Below, in pieces: positions 31,885-39,298 of a stretch of 64,000 nt of DNA. A program made the position numbers and the translations under genes. The notes beneath the pieces were generated by a model. That model saw only the letters and a list, made by a program, of their open reading frames with translations, was not told the DNA's origin and did no database searches. Position 1 is the stretch's first letter. Each line of letters begins with the position of its first letter. The DNA lies in contig NZ_JACLZK010000002.1 of assembly GCF_014253065.1 (NCBI RefSeq), forward strand, positions 248,001-312,000. The letters are read 5' to 3'. Source of the stretch: Campylobacter massiliensis. GTDB lineage: Bacteria > Campylobacterota > Campylobacteria > Campylobacterales > Campylobacteraceae.

Positions 31885-33561
31885 TTAATCTATAGGCTTT
31901 ATTCCTATTTGAGATGCTATCTTATTATACTCAAATTTTAAGTCCTTTATGAAGTTTTCTATACAATCGCTATTATCTTTAATCCAATATTTTATAACAA
32001 TGTCGCAAATACTCTTATTGTCGTAAAACCAGTTTTTTTGTTTTTTTAAATCTTTTTCTATGCCCTCCGGAGCATTTTCGATTAAATTCCGTTTCGTAAC
32101 CCCTTGATTCTCCATTTGCGGATTATAATACATCCTGTGATCTTCGGGACAATCTTTTATATATTTCCATATTATCGTTTCTATCGGCTCGCCTCCTGGC
32201 AATATAAGCAAGCATCTTTTGTTTTTATTTTCATTAGACGGACTATTTAATGTAAAAAAAGTATTGTTTTCTATGGCTTTTTTTACATTATTTTTTCTTT
32301 CTTCTTTTGAGATATCTGGGTCAAAAACTACCAAGCAATTTTTAAAAATTGAGCTACCCACTATCAGCTTTGATATTTCCTCGTATCCAAAATTGCAGTC
32401 TAGGTAGTTAAGACTTAGATGTAATTGTTTTTGTTCTATAATATTTTTGAGTAGCCACCTTCCAACGTCATCCTCTGTTATGACGTCTATTTTTGGAATT
32501 TCTAATATTCCGGAATATGTTATCAATAAATCATGTTTAATCTCGTCTATGGTAGGGTTGGTTTTTATCTCGATCTTGCCTCTGCCGTTTGTTAGATATT
32601 GAAGCACTAGCGATCTATTTTTATCACATAAATCGTGAGTTTTAGTTATGTGCTCCAAAAGACTCAAGCTATGTGTCGTAAAGACTATCTGTAAATGTAG
32701 CTCTTTCGACTTTTGATAAAGAAATTTAAAAAGTTTATTTTGCGCAGCGGGGTGTAGCGTCGCATCTAGCTCGTCTATAAGCAAGATGCCGCCGTCATAC
32801 CAGTAATTGTCTTTTTTTTCTAAGGTATTTTTTAGATTTTGAAAAGAAAATACTGCCATCAAAATTTGCCCAAGATTATCTTGTCCAGACGAGTTTGATA
32901 ATATTCCGTATTTATCCGTTTTTATTCCTACTCCCTTTTTCTTCTTGGCGTCGGATGGACTTACGAAACTCGAGTCTATGCTATCGATATTTGTATTTAA
33001 AATACTAGAATATGCTTTAAACATTTCATTTTTTATTTCAACATCTGCTCTTAGCCCGATTACGTCTACGTTTTCGGATTCGCCGATTGGATACAGTCTG
33101 GAAAGCCCTAAATAATACGTCGGCCATTCTATTTTGCTTTCGGTTGGGCGTTCGTGCGTCTTTTTTGGTAATAATCTATATCTTTCTCCGTTTTGGATAG
33201 CCGCTCTAAAATCAATCACTTTTGGATATTTAAAGCCCGATGAATCTTTCACATTATCGGGAGCGTGAAAATATATACTACATTTATCGCCGGGCTTGTC
33301 GTAATCTTTATCGAATTTCACGATTGAGCTATACTCGCCCGCGAATTTATCGCCATTAAGCAATACTCCGTCTTGTTTTTTAACTTCTCCGCAATTGCTT
33401 AGCATGGCCAAGATAGTAGATTTGCCTATTCCGTTGTGCCCGGATATGCAAGTGATATGCCTGCCTAACTCTATCTCATAGGTTTTCCCCTCTTCGCTAA
33501 AGGCTCTAAATTTTTTTATCTCAATCTTTTCTATATAAATATAACTATCGCTTGTGCTCAT
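31885..33561 (-). CDS. OLD-like AAA ATPase with possible Toprim nuclease domain
   Basis: The 558-residue product has Walker A GHNGIGKST (41-49), a signature-like SSGQDNL (224-230), Walker B ILLIDELDATLHP (259-271) and THS (296-298), the AAA15/ABC arrangement of OLD proteins. A C-terminal region has VITEDD (E near 363) and VVFDPD (D414, D416), which fits a Toprim metal site. OLD-family proteins are anti-phage nucleases. ATG 33561 has AAGGGA upstream. It lies in the lysogeny operon, 16 bases after the S24 remnant and eight before dam. Confidence 0.78.
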   Translation of the reverse strand: MSTSDSYIYIEKIEIKKFRAFSEEGKTYEIELGRHITCISGHNGIGKSTILAMLSNCGEVKKQDGVLLNGDKFAGEYSSIVKFDKDYDKPGDKCSIYFHAPDNVKDSSGFKYPKVIDFRAAIQNGERYRLLPKKTHERPTESKIEWPTYYLGLSRLYPIGESENVDVIGLRADVEIKNEMFKAYSSILNTNIDSIDSSFVSPSDAKKKKGVGIKTDKYGILSNSSGQDNLGQILMAVFSFQNLKNTLEKKDNYWYDGGILLIDELDATLHPAAQNKLFKFLYQKSKELHLQIVFTTHSLSLLEHITKTHDLCDKNRSLVLQYLTNGRGKIEIKTNPTIDEIKHDLLITYSGILEIPKIDVITEDDVGRWLLKNIIEQKQLHLSLNYLDCNFGYEEISKLIVGSSIFKNCLVVFDPDISKEERKNNVKKAIENNTFFTLNSPSNENKNKRCLLILPGGEPIETIIWKYIKDCPEDHRMYYNPQMENQGVTKRNLIENAPEGIEKDLKKQKNWFYDNKSICDIVIKYWIKDNSDCIENFIKDLKFEYNKIASQIGIKPID

Positions 33562-33577
33562 AAAAGTCCCTTAAAAT

Positions 33578-33718
33578 TTAAACTATACTCTTTACCACTT
33601 TACCCACGATTTTAAAATGCTCCTGGGTTTCGTTTAGATCGATCTCGTAGCTTTGAAAATTTGGATTAACCGAAACGATTTTAAGCATACCGCGCGGCGT
33701 GAGTTGGAGATTATACAT
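33578..33718 (-). pseudogene. Remnant of an S24 (LexA/CI-type) repressor C-terminus
   Basis: A 46-codon frame (MYNLQLTPRGMLKIVSVNPNFQSYEI...HFKIVGKVVKSIV) matches the closing strands of S24 peptidase repressors, which usually end with a VNPNFxSYEI and IVGKVV pattern. The Ser/Lys catalytic part is absent. It overlaps the stop of the upstream repressor by eight bases. It looks like what was left when the S24 domain of the neighbouring repressor was replaced. Confidence 0.55.
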
Positions 33719-34304
33719 TTTCCGATAGTCCTTTTATCTCTTTTAGCCTTTTGATAAAGCCGTTTAATAAGTTTTGGTTTCCGTATTTTTTAAAAAGTTC
33801 TTTAAACTCTTGAAATTCAGGCGTATTTAGCCTATTGTTTTCAAAACTGCCTATTTGATTGTTATTGCCGCTTACGGCTATGTTATTTTGTCCGACGGCT
33901 ACCGCCGTATCGCTATCGTCTAACACGTCCTCTTCAAAAATATGACCGTCCTGACTAATAAACGGCACTGCGATATAAACTACTTTTATAGGCTTTTTTA
34001 TATAAGAGTATTTATACTCTTTTTCCCACTCCATAAGCTGGGCATCTTTTAATACTTCGCCCGGCTCAAAGAAAAATCCAAGCTCTATAAAGTCAAAACT
34101 GCTATCAAAGGTGTCGGCCACGTAATACATCCACTTGCGCGGGACTTTATTTGAGTTTATCCAGTTTTCTATCGTAGTCGTCTTGATTTTTAGTTTTTGC
34201 GCTAGCCCGTTTTTTCCTTTGACTTTGGCTACTACGCACATACGGCAAACTATATCGGTTGCGGAGCTTTTTAAATTTCTTAGCGATGACGGCTTGCGTC
34301 TCAT
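33711..34304 (-). CDS. CI-like phage repressor with Asn-rich module
   Basis: The 197-residue product starts with a CI-type helix-turn-helix (LKSSATDIVCRMC then NGLAQKLKIKTTTIENWINSNKVPRKWMYYVAD). A linker with YIAVPFISQDG follows, then AVAVGQNNIAVSGNNNQIGS (about 132-151) and a C-terminal EFKELFKKYGN...RLKEIKG helix. It has no S24 protease domain, so RecA-driven self-cleavage is not expected. The module and tail are shared with the upstream repressor. Overlaps it by four bases. Confidence 0.78.
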   Translation of the reverse strand: MRRKPSSLRNLKSSATDIVCRMCVVAKVKGKNGLAQKLKIKTTTIENWINSNKVPRKWMYYVADTFDSSFDFIELGFFFEPGEVLKDAQLMEWEKEYKYSYIKKPIKVVYIAVPFISQDGHIFEEDVLDDSDTAVAVGQNNIAVSGNNNQIGSFENNRLNTPEFQEFKELFKKYGNQNLLNGFIKRLKEIKGLSENV

Positions 34305-34693
34305 GTTACTTGCCTTTTTGAAATCTCTTTAATACTTTTTAGCTTTTCTATAATCGGGTCAAGTAAAAAATCCAAGTCCTCATTGCCGTATTTTTTATAA
34401 AGCTCTAAAAATTCATCTACTTTGGGGGAGTATTTTTGCCTGTTGCCTATAGTATTATTGTGGCCGCTTACGGCTATGTTATTTTGTCCGACGGCTACCG
34501 CTCCCGTTAATTTGTCCATACTCACCCCTAGTTTTTTTGAAATTTCTAGTAATTTCTTATAGTCAATCCCGTCTCCGTCAAGTTCGTATCGTTGATAAGT
34601 CCTGAGTGATATGCCGAGTTTGTCTGCCGTTTCTTTTTGCGTTAAGCCTATTTTATCCCTAACTTCTTTTAAATTTATGACATTTTCTTTCAT
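34301..34693 (-). CDS. XRE-family phage repressor with Asn-rich module
   Basis: The 130-residue product has an HTH_3 domain (VRDKIGLTQKETADKLGISL, RTYQRYELDG), then AVAVGQNNIAVSGHNNTIGN and an EFLELYKKYGNEDL...EKLKSIKEI tail. It is the first gene of the lysogeny operon and faces the early promoter at 34731. It probably represses the early genes. It shares 39 identical bases with the next gene in the module. Confidence 0.82.
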   Translation of the reverse strand: MKENVINLKEVRDKIGLTQKETADKLGISLRTYQRYELDGDGIDYKKLLEISKKLGVSMDKLTGAVAVGQNNIAVSGHNNTIGNRQKYSPKVDEFLELYKKYGNEDLDFLLDPIIEKLKSIKEISKRQVT

Positions 34694-34730
34694 AATATGC
34701 CTTTTATTGACGTATTTAAGCTAAATTTAA

Positions 34731-34759
34731 TTGACATATGACAAAAAATGTCATATAAT
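34731..34759 (+). promoter_or_regulatory. Early phage promoter with operator in the spacer
   Basis: TTGACA at 34731, a 17-base spacer and TATAAT at 34754 make a consensus promoter reading into the early operon. The spacer contains a perfect palindrome TATGACA-aaaaa-TGTCATA (34737-34755) that overlaps the -10. A repressor bound there would shut the promoter, so this is the likely main operator of the prophage. Confidence 0.78.
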
Positions 34760-34799
34760 TCAGAAATAAATTAAGCAATTATACCAAAAAGGACAAAAA

Positions 34800-35015
34800 A
34801 GGAAACTTCAAAACGCGGTTAAGCTTCTTAGCAAATACAGCAAAGGCGTCAGAGTGGACGAGTGGGGCGCTCACGTGAGCTGCGGACAGCAAGACGTCAG
34901 CCACTTCTACGTCGATGAGGACAAGATCGGCTTTGACCAGGTGCGCCACTATTTTAAAAAGTCTAAAGATTTTCAAATCTTTTTAGAGCATTTTTTACAA
35001 AAAAGGGCGGCCTAA
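34800..35015 (+). CDS. First early protein, start codon altered (AGG)
   Basis: The frame KLQNAVKLLSKYSKGVRVDEW...HFLQKRAA is open for 71 codons from AGG 34800. AAAGGA at 34788-34793 points six bases ahead to this AGG, exactly where ATG would be expected, and no standard start exists upstream in frame before the stop at 34767. The protein has a plausible composition with VDEWGAHVSCGQQDVSHFYVDEDKIG. Either it is a recently disabled gene or an unusual start is used. It is the first gene behind the early promoter. Function unknown. Confidence 0.5.
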   Translation, partial: RKLQNAVKLLSKYSKGVRVDEWGAHVSCGQQDVSHFYVDEDKIGFDQVRHYFKKSKDFQIFLEHFLQKRAA

Positions 35016-35037
35016 GCTGCCCTGCAAAGGATAAGAG

Positions 35038-35229
35038 ATGACGAAAAAGAGGCTGAGCGACGAGATAACCGGCTACTACTTCAGACCAGATAGCGAGCAG
35101 CCAAAAGCGAGCACAGAAAAACGACGAATGCGGCGGCTTTATCTAATAGCCACATTGCTATCTGTCGTTTATCTAGCGACGCTATCGCTCGGTTTTGCCT
35201 ATCTTTGGCGTTTTGTCGTAAGAGGCTAG
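35038..35229 (+). CDS. Small membrane protein overlapping an antisense gene
   Basis: The 63-residue product has a basic N-terminal part and one membrane helix (LYLIATLLSVVYLATLSLGFAYLW). AAAGGA precedes ATG 35038. Its 3' 149 bases overlap the end of the opposite-strand gene at 35081-35419. Function unknown. Confidence 0.6.
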   Translation: MTKKRLSDEITGYYFRPDSEQPKASTEKRRMRRLYLIATLLSVVYLATLSLGFAYLWRFVVRG

Positions 35230-35419
35230 CGCGGTTATCGAAAATCTCGTTTAAGGTTGAGTGTAGCTTGTCTTCGTCGTAGCGGCCTATCTCGTAAAGC
35301 TTGATTGCGCATAAAGCCCTCAAGTAGGCGTCGGAGTTGGCGATATGGCGGTTTACGTCGTCCGCGGCGTTTTGTAGATGGTCGTCAAAGTCTATAAGCG
35401 GACGTTTGGATTGTTTCAT
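35081..35419 (-). CDS. Membrane-anchored protein on the opposite strand
   Basis: The 112-residue product starts at ATG 35419 with AAAGGAG eight bases upstream. It is helical and charged with one C-terminal membrane segment (FVVFLCSLLAARYLV). The 190 bases not shared with the plus-strand gene contain no other frame, supporting it. Two genes overlapping tail to tail, both with a membrane helix, is unusual. Function unknown. Confidence 0.55.
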   Translation of the reverse strand: MKQSKRPLIDFDDHLQNAADDVNRHIANSDAYLRALCAIKLYEIGRYDEDKLHSTLNEIFDNRASLLRQNAKDRQNRAIASLDKRQIAMWLLDKAAAFVVFLCSLLAARYLV

Positions 35420-35506
35420 TGTTTTGGCTCCTTTTGGGTTGTTGATTTTGCACTCAAATTTTACCCAAAAAGGGGCTTAAAGAGTGAAACTTGGAAAGGA
35501 TAAAAG

Positions 35507-35713
35507 ATGAAAAAAGATGAGTTTTTACTAGAGGCGTATTTAAACGCCGCAGTCAATAAAGAGATGGCCGACGAGTGCTTACGACGCAAGACGATATACC
35601 AAAAGTTAATCAAGCTAATAAACAGCGATTTGGGCGAGGAGTTTTTGAATGGTTGCGAGGATTTTAATGACGCAATGCAGAAATTTGAGCTCAAATACGG
35701 CTTTTTGATTTGA
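35507..35713 (+). CDS. Early phage protein, hypothetical
   Basis: The 68-residue product is acidic and helical (DEFLLEAYLNAAVNKEMADE). GGAAAGGAT precedes ATG 35507. No family recognised. It begins the next group of early genes. Confidence 0.6.
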   Translation: MKKDEFLLEAYLNAAVNKEMADECLRRKTIYQKLIKLINSDLGEEFLNGCEDFNDAMQKFELKYGFLI

Positions 35714-35734
35714 AATTTTAAAGGAGGCGAGTTA

Positions 35735-35968
35735 ATGAAAACTCTAGCACAATTAATTTACGAAAAAACAAGATGGACGCTAAAGGATTATTGCGAAATG
35801 CGCGGGATAAGCTCGATCATGGGGCTTCGGTGCGGATACGTGAGTAAGGCAAACGCAAAGATACTAGAGAGCGACGGGATCGAGTGGCGCGCGGCTAAAA
35901 ACGTCCGAGTGGGCGACGGCACGTGCGCGGGATATGTCTTTTTGAACAAAAACAAGAAAGCGAGTTAA
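35735..35968 (+). CDS. Early phage protein, hypothetical
   Basis: The 77-residue product has a possible short DNA-binding helix (TLKDYCEMRGISSIMGLRCG) and a C-terminal strand region. AAGGAGG precedes ATG 35735. It is 21 bases after the previous stop. No family recognised. Confidence 0.62.
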   Translation: MKTLAQLIYEKTRWTLKDYCEMRGISSIMGLRCGYVSKANAKILESDGIEWRAAKNVRVGDGTCAGYVFLNKNKKAS

Positions 35969-35971
35969 AAA

Positions 35972-36160
35972 ATGCTAAATAAAAAAGCGGTTGATTTTGC
36001 GATATTTCAAGCAAAAATGGCGATGGCGGGGTTTGAAACAAAACTAACTCCAAAGGGCGAGATCCGCGGGGTTAAACGCGGCGCAAAGCTAGGCAAAGCG
36101 GAGGCAAAAAGTGCGAATAATCCAAATTTTAAGACAAATTCTCTCGCATCGCTCGTTTGA
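35972..36160 (+). CDS. Small basic early protein
   Basis: The 62-residue product is basic (GVKRGAKLGKAEAKSANN). It overlaps the next gene by 50 bases in another frame. Its end is low complexity, so the true stop may matter less than the start. Function unknown. Confidence 0.5.
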   Translation: MLNKKAVDFAIFQAKMAMAGFETKLTPKGEIRGVKRGAKLGKAEAKSANNPNFKTNSLASLV

Positions 36161-36302
36161 GCCGTGCCGGGCAAAAGATAGGAAATTTAAAGGAGCGAGC
36201 GGCGCGATCTTTAGCGGGTCGCACTACTACGTAAATGCGGACGGGTTTATCGCGTGCAGGCTAGGCGGCACGATCGTGGATATAAAGGAAAAAACATGCT
36301 AA
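36111..36302 (+). CDS. Small early protein, GTG start
   Basis: The 63-residue product begins at GTG 36111 with GGAGG upstream. The segment GAIFSGSHYYVNADGFIACRLGGTIVDI looks like a small beta-rich fold. It overlaps both neighbours. Function unknown. Confidence 0.55.
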   Translation: MRIIQILRQILSHRSFEPCRAKDRKFKGASGAIFSGSHYYVNADGFIACRLGGTIVDIKEKTC

Positions 36303-36514
36303 TTCAAAATTTAAAGAGATTTTTTGAAGTCAAGGCGGGGATCGAGAGAATAGACGAGCAGATAAAAGAGCTCAAAGAGGACAAAAAAAGCTACCTCGAA
36401 ACTCTCGAAAACCTAGAGCGCGAGCTAAACACGGACGACTTGTCGGACGTCCAAATCTCGCACGGGCTTAAGATGTCCATCGAGGTCGCAAAAAAAGAGG
36501 CGGGTAATGAGTAA
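36296..36514 (+). CDS. Small coiled-coil early protein
   Basis: The 72-residue product is a charged coiled coil (RIDEQIKELKEDKKSYLETL). ATG 36296 has AAGGAAA upstream and overlaps the previous stop; the frame extends upstream without a start site. Function unknown. Confidence 0.6.
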   Translation: MLIQNLKRFFEVKAGIERIDEQIKELKEDKKSYLETLENLERELNTDDLSDVQISHGLKMSIEVAKKEAGNE

Positions 36515-36701
36515 AAATTTAAGCGATGCGTTAAAAAACGCCAAAGACGAGATCAAAGAGCTAATCGCCTCATTTTTCGAGGAGATCGAAGAGGATCTGG
36601 GCGAGCTTGCCGAGCTTTTGGAACAAAACGAAACCGAGCAGGCGGACGACCTAATCACTGAAATCAAACAAAAAATGGATAACTGGCTCGCGGTGCAGTA
36701 G
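36507..36701 (+). CDS. Small acidic helical early protein
   Basis: The 64-residue product is acidic and helical (ELIASFFEEIEEDLGELAELL). It overlaps the previous gene by eight bases and is followed directly by the initiator gene. An acidic small protein before a replication gene could be a DNA mimic or modulator; this is speculation. Confidence 0.6.
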   Translation: MSKNLSDALKNAKDEIKELIASFFEEIEEDLGELAELLEQNETEQADDLITEIKQKMDNWLAVQ

Positions 36702-37607
36702 ATGAAGCCCAAAACGCCTAAATTTAGCGAAGAGGACATTGTCGATTGTGGGATAGATAGCATCCGTTTTGTGATGCCAAAGGCCACGCTGAACGGCTTT
36801 TTAAAAAAGCTTGAACTTTTGGGAAAGTTGCGGCTAATAAGCCGAAATAAAACGGTCAAGGATTATGCGGAGTATAAATTTAAGGGCGCAAATAAGCCGC
36901 TTTTTGATGCGGACGAAAAGCACCCCTTTAAAATCCGCTACGTCAGCTTTAAGCGCGGCACGAAAAGCTTAAGTAATACGATGCTGGTGGTCGAAAACTC
37001 TAGCGAGTTAAACGATCTTTGCAAGAAGCGTAAAAAGCCTTTTGGCTATTACGTTTGCGTTGTCTTTGCGGGGCTATTTCAGCCTAGCAGGGATATTTTT
37101 AAAGAAACTTACCGAATTTTGGGCAAGTTTTTACGGCGCTTTAAGCCTTACAGCTTTGATCTCGCGGTGGATTTTAAAGATCGGGGCGAAATAAATCATA
37201 AAGCCAAAGGCAAATTTAAAGAGTCCGTAAAAGAGTGCGCCGACGACGTAATAAGCTTTAAGACGAGCATATACGCCAATCGCGGACTAAAAAGCGGGAA
37301 GTTTTACGCGGTGGACAAGGTTTGTTTATATGACAAATTCGAAAAGCAAACGAACTACCACAAACAAAAAATAGACGAAAAATTTAAGGACTGGAAGCGC
37401 CTTGAAGTTACGTTTAGGCTCAAAGGTAAATTTATAGATTTTATCGAAAACGAGAACTTTAAGGAGTGCGTTGAGGTGATGGATGAGATCGCGGATAAGC
37501 TCACGGGTGAGTTTCCTTTTGGCGTCTATCTTGGCAAATTTAATGAACAAATCGCATATTTTATGGATATGCGCAAGCGATTAAATTTAAGCAAAACTAT
37601 TTTTTAA
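36702..37607 (+). CDS. Phage replication initiation protein (Rep_trans-like)
   Basis: The 301-residue product resembles replication initiation factors of filamentous phages and plasmids: SFDLAVDFKDRGE (about 149-161), KVCLYDKFEKQTNY and DWKRLEVTFRLKGKF. In that family Tyr and acidic residues in these segments nick the origin. It fits the replication role that gpA plays in P2. It begins directly at the previous stop. No related gene is seen in the adjacent mobilizable element, whose initiator is of another type. Confidence 0.65.
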   Translation: MKPKTPKFSEEDIVDCGIDSIRFVMPKATLNGFLKKLELLGKLRLISRNKTVKDYAEYKFKGANKPLFDADEKHPFKIRYVSFKRGTKSLSNTMLVVENSSELNDLCKKRKKPFGYYVCVVFAGLFQPSRDIFKETYRILGKFLRRFKPYSFDLAVDFKDRGEINHKAKGKFKESVKECADDVISFKTSIYANRGLKSGKFYAVDKVCLYDKFEKQTNYHKQKIDEKFKDWKRLEVTFRLKGKFIDFIENENFKECVEVMDEIADKLTGEFPFGVYLGKFNEQIAYFMDMRKRLNLSKTIF

Positions 37608-37617
37608 AGGGTAAAAA

Positions 37618-37794
37618 GTGGGAAAATTTAACGTAGATGAGCACATAAAGGCGCTTAAGGTTTGTAAATACTTCACGATTGAGGGTATAGAAAATTTAAT
37701 CAAAAGGTATCCGAACGAGGAGCATATAAAAATCGCCATGCAGATCAAGGCGAAAAACGAAAAGCCGATCGAGGGCGCGGCAAACGAGGAGTGA
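37618..37794 (+). CDS. Small early protein, GTG start
   Basis: A 58-codon frame starts at GTG 37618 behind AAAGGG. The product (MGKFNVDEHIKALKVCKYFTIEG...) is helical. Its TGA sits three bases before the excisionase ATG. Function unknown. Confidence 0.5.
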   Translation: MGKFNVDEHIKALKVCKYFTIEGIENLIKRYPNEEHIKIAMQIKAKNEKPIEGAANEE

Positions 37795-37796
37795 AA

Positions 37797-37979
37797 ATGC
37801 ATCAAAATCAAATAAATTTTATCAGTTACGCGCAGGCGGCAAAAATGCTAGGCGTTGCGGTAGTGACGATCAAGAAATGGGCGCAAAAAGGCCTTATTAA
37901 GCGCTACGCCGTAACTGGTCGCAGCGTGTTTGTCGATAAAGACGAAATTTTAGAGATGATTAGAGGTAAAGAAGCATGA
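37797..37979 (+). CDS. Excisionase-like helix-turn-helix protein
   Basis: The 60-residue product has a MerR/excisionase-type winged helix (ISYAQAAKMLGVAVVTIKKW, then RYAVTGRSVFVDKDEIL). Such proteins bend DNA at attachment sites to promote excision or act as regulators. GAGGAG precedes ATG 37797. It overlaps the methylase gene by four bases. It is the only Xis candidate in the prophage. Confidence 0.75.
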   Translation: MHQNQINFISYAQAAKMLGVAVVTIKKWAQKGLIKRYAVTGRSVFVDKDEILEMIRGKEA

Positions 37980-38910
37980 ACGTGATAGATCAAGTCGTGG
38001 CGCGTGATTACGCCATTTATAACGGCGATAGCTGCGAGGTCGTTAAGGCTCTAAATGATGAGAGCGTAGGCTATATCATTTACTCGCCGCCGTTTGATAG
38101 CCTTTATACTTATTCAAATTCCGATCGAGATATGGCAACTCCGAAAAAGGCGAATTTATGGAGCATTTTGCGTTTTTGGCCAAGGATCTATTTCGCATCC
38201 TAAAAAGCGGGCGACTTATGAGTTTTCATTGCATGAATTTGCCAACTTCAAAGGTTAGAGACGGATTTATCGGAATTCGCGATTTTCGCGGCGAGTTGAT
38301 ACGCCTTTTTGAGAGCGTGGGCTTTATTTTTCACTCCGAAGTTTGCATTTGGAAAGACCCTGTAATCGCTCAGCAACGCACCAAGGCGCTCGGCCTACTT
38401 CATAAGCAGCTCGTAAAAGATAGCGCAATGAGCCGCCAAGGGATACCCGACTACCTCGTCACGATGAGAAAGCCGGGCATAAACGCCGAGCCGATCGAGG
38501 GCGGGCTAAAATACTACTGCGGCGACGGTGCGCCGATCGCATCCAAATTTGACGAAGAAAAAGGCAATCTAAACCGCGGCAGTATCGAAGTATGGCAAAG
38601 ATACGCGAGCCCGGTTTGGATGGACATTAATCCAAGCAATACGCTAAGCCTAAAAGGTAGCCGCGACGACGAGGACGAGAAGCATATTTGTCCGCTCCAG
38701 CTCGACGTTATAGAACGCGCGCTTCAGCTATGGAGCAATGAGGGCGACGTCGTATTTACTCCGTTTTTGGGTATCGGTAGCGAGGTTTATCAATCCCTAA
38801 AAATGAACCGCAAAGGGATAGGCATCGAGCTAAAGAGCTCTTATTTTAACGTTGCGGCGAAAAACTGCGAGCTAGCCATGCGAGAGCGCGCCCAGGGATC
38901 GCTTTTTTAA
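37976..38910 (+). pseudogene. Beta-class DNA methyltransferase split by a one-base frameshift
   Basis: Two frames together make one methylase. The first (37976-38203) carries GDSCEVVKAL and the catalytic SPPF (37-40); the second (from 38158) carries the target region and the cofactor-binding TPFLGIGSEVYQSLKMNRKGIGIEL. Motif IV before motif I defines the beta order of N4/N6 methylases. The shift is at an A-run: five As (38144-38148), where six would restore ATPKK to GEFMEHFAFLAKDLF. It may be a mutation, phase variation, slippage or a sequencing error. It precedes a helicase gene. Confidence 0.78.
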
Positions 38911-38919
38911 AGGCTTACG

Positions 38920-39207
38920 GTGGATAAGGCAAAAGAAATTCAAGACTTCTACGCGAGTAAAGTTAAAAATGCGTGCAGACCCGAGATTAGGCGATATAGC
39001 GCGCTTCAAATGGCATTTTTCAAAGCAAAGAGATCGGGCGAGGACATAAGCGTCCTAAAGCAAGAGCTAGAAAACGCGAGGCGCGAAGCAATGATAAAAG
39101 CGATCGGATGTTTGGACGAGCATGAGCATTTTGAGGTTATAGCCACGTTAAGCGATAACGGTAAAATCCGCTCAATGCCCGACTTTTTCAAGAATTGTAT
39201 TATCTAA
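38920..39207 (+). CDS. Hypothetical protein between methylase and helicase genes
   Basis: The 95-residue product starts at GTG 38920. It is helical (QMAFFKAKRSGEDISVLKQELENARREAM) and ends with GKIRSMPDFFKNC. No family recognised. Downstream a hairpin (39209-39246) could end part of the transcripts. Confidence 0.6.
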   Translation: MDKAKEIQDFYASKVKNACRPEIRRYSALQMAFFKAKRSGEDISVLKQELENARREAMIKAIGCLDEHEHFEVIATLSDNGKIRSMPDFFKNCII

Positions 39208-39208
39208 C

Positions 39209-39246
39209 GTTCTTTTAGCGCGGCGAATAAATCGCCGCTAAAGAAC
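39209..39246 (+). other. Long hairpin between early genes
   Basis: GTTCTTTTAGCG-c-GGCGA and TCGCC-GCTAAAGAAC pair over about 15 bases with one bulge, around ATAAA. It lies after the 38920 gene; a second hairpin AGGTTGC-tactc-GCAACCT follows at 39262-39280 before the helicase. They may be processing or termination sites; no T-run is present. Confidence 0.5.
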
Positions 39247-39298
39247 CAAATACTAAAGACTAAGGTTGCTACTCGCAACCTAGAGATAAGGAAAATTT

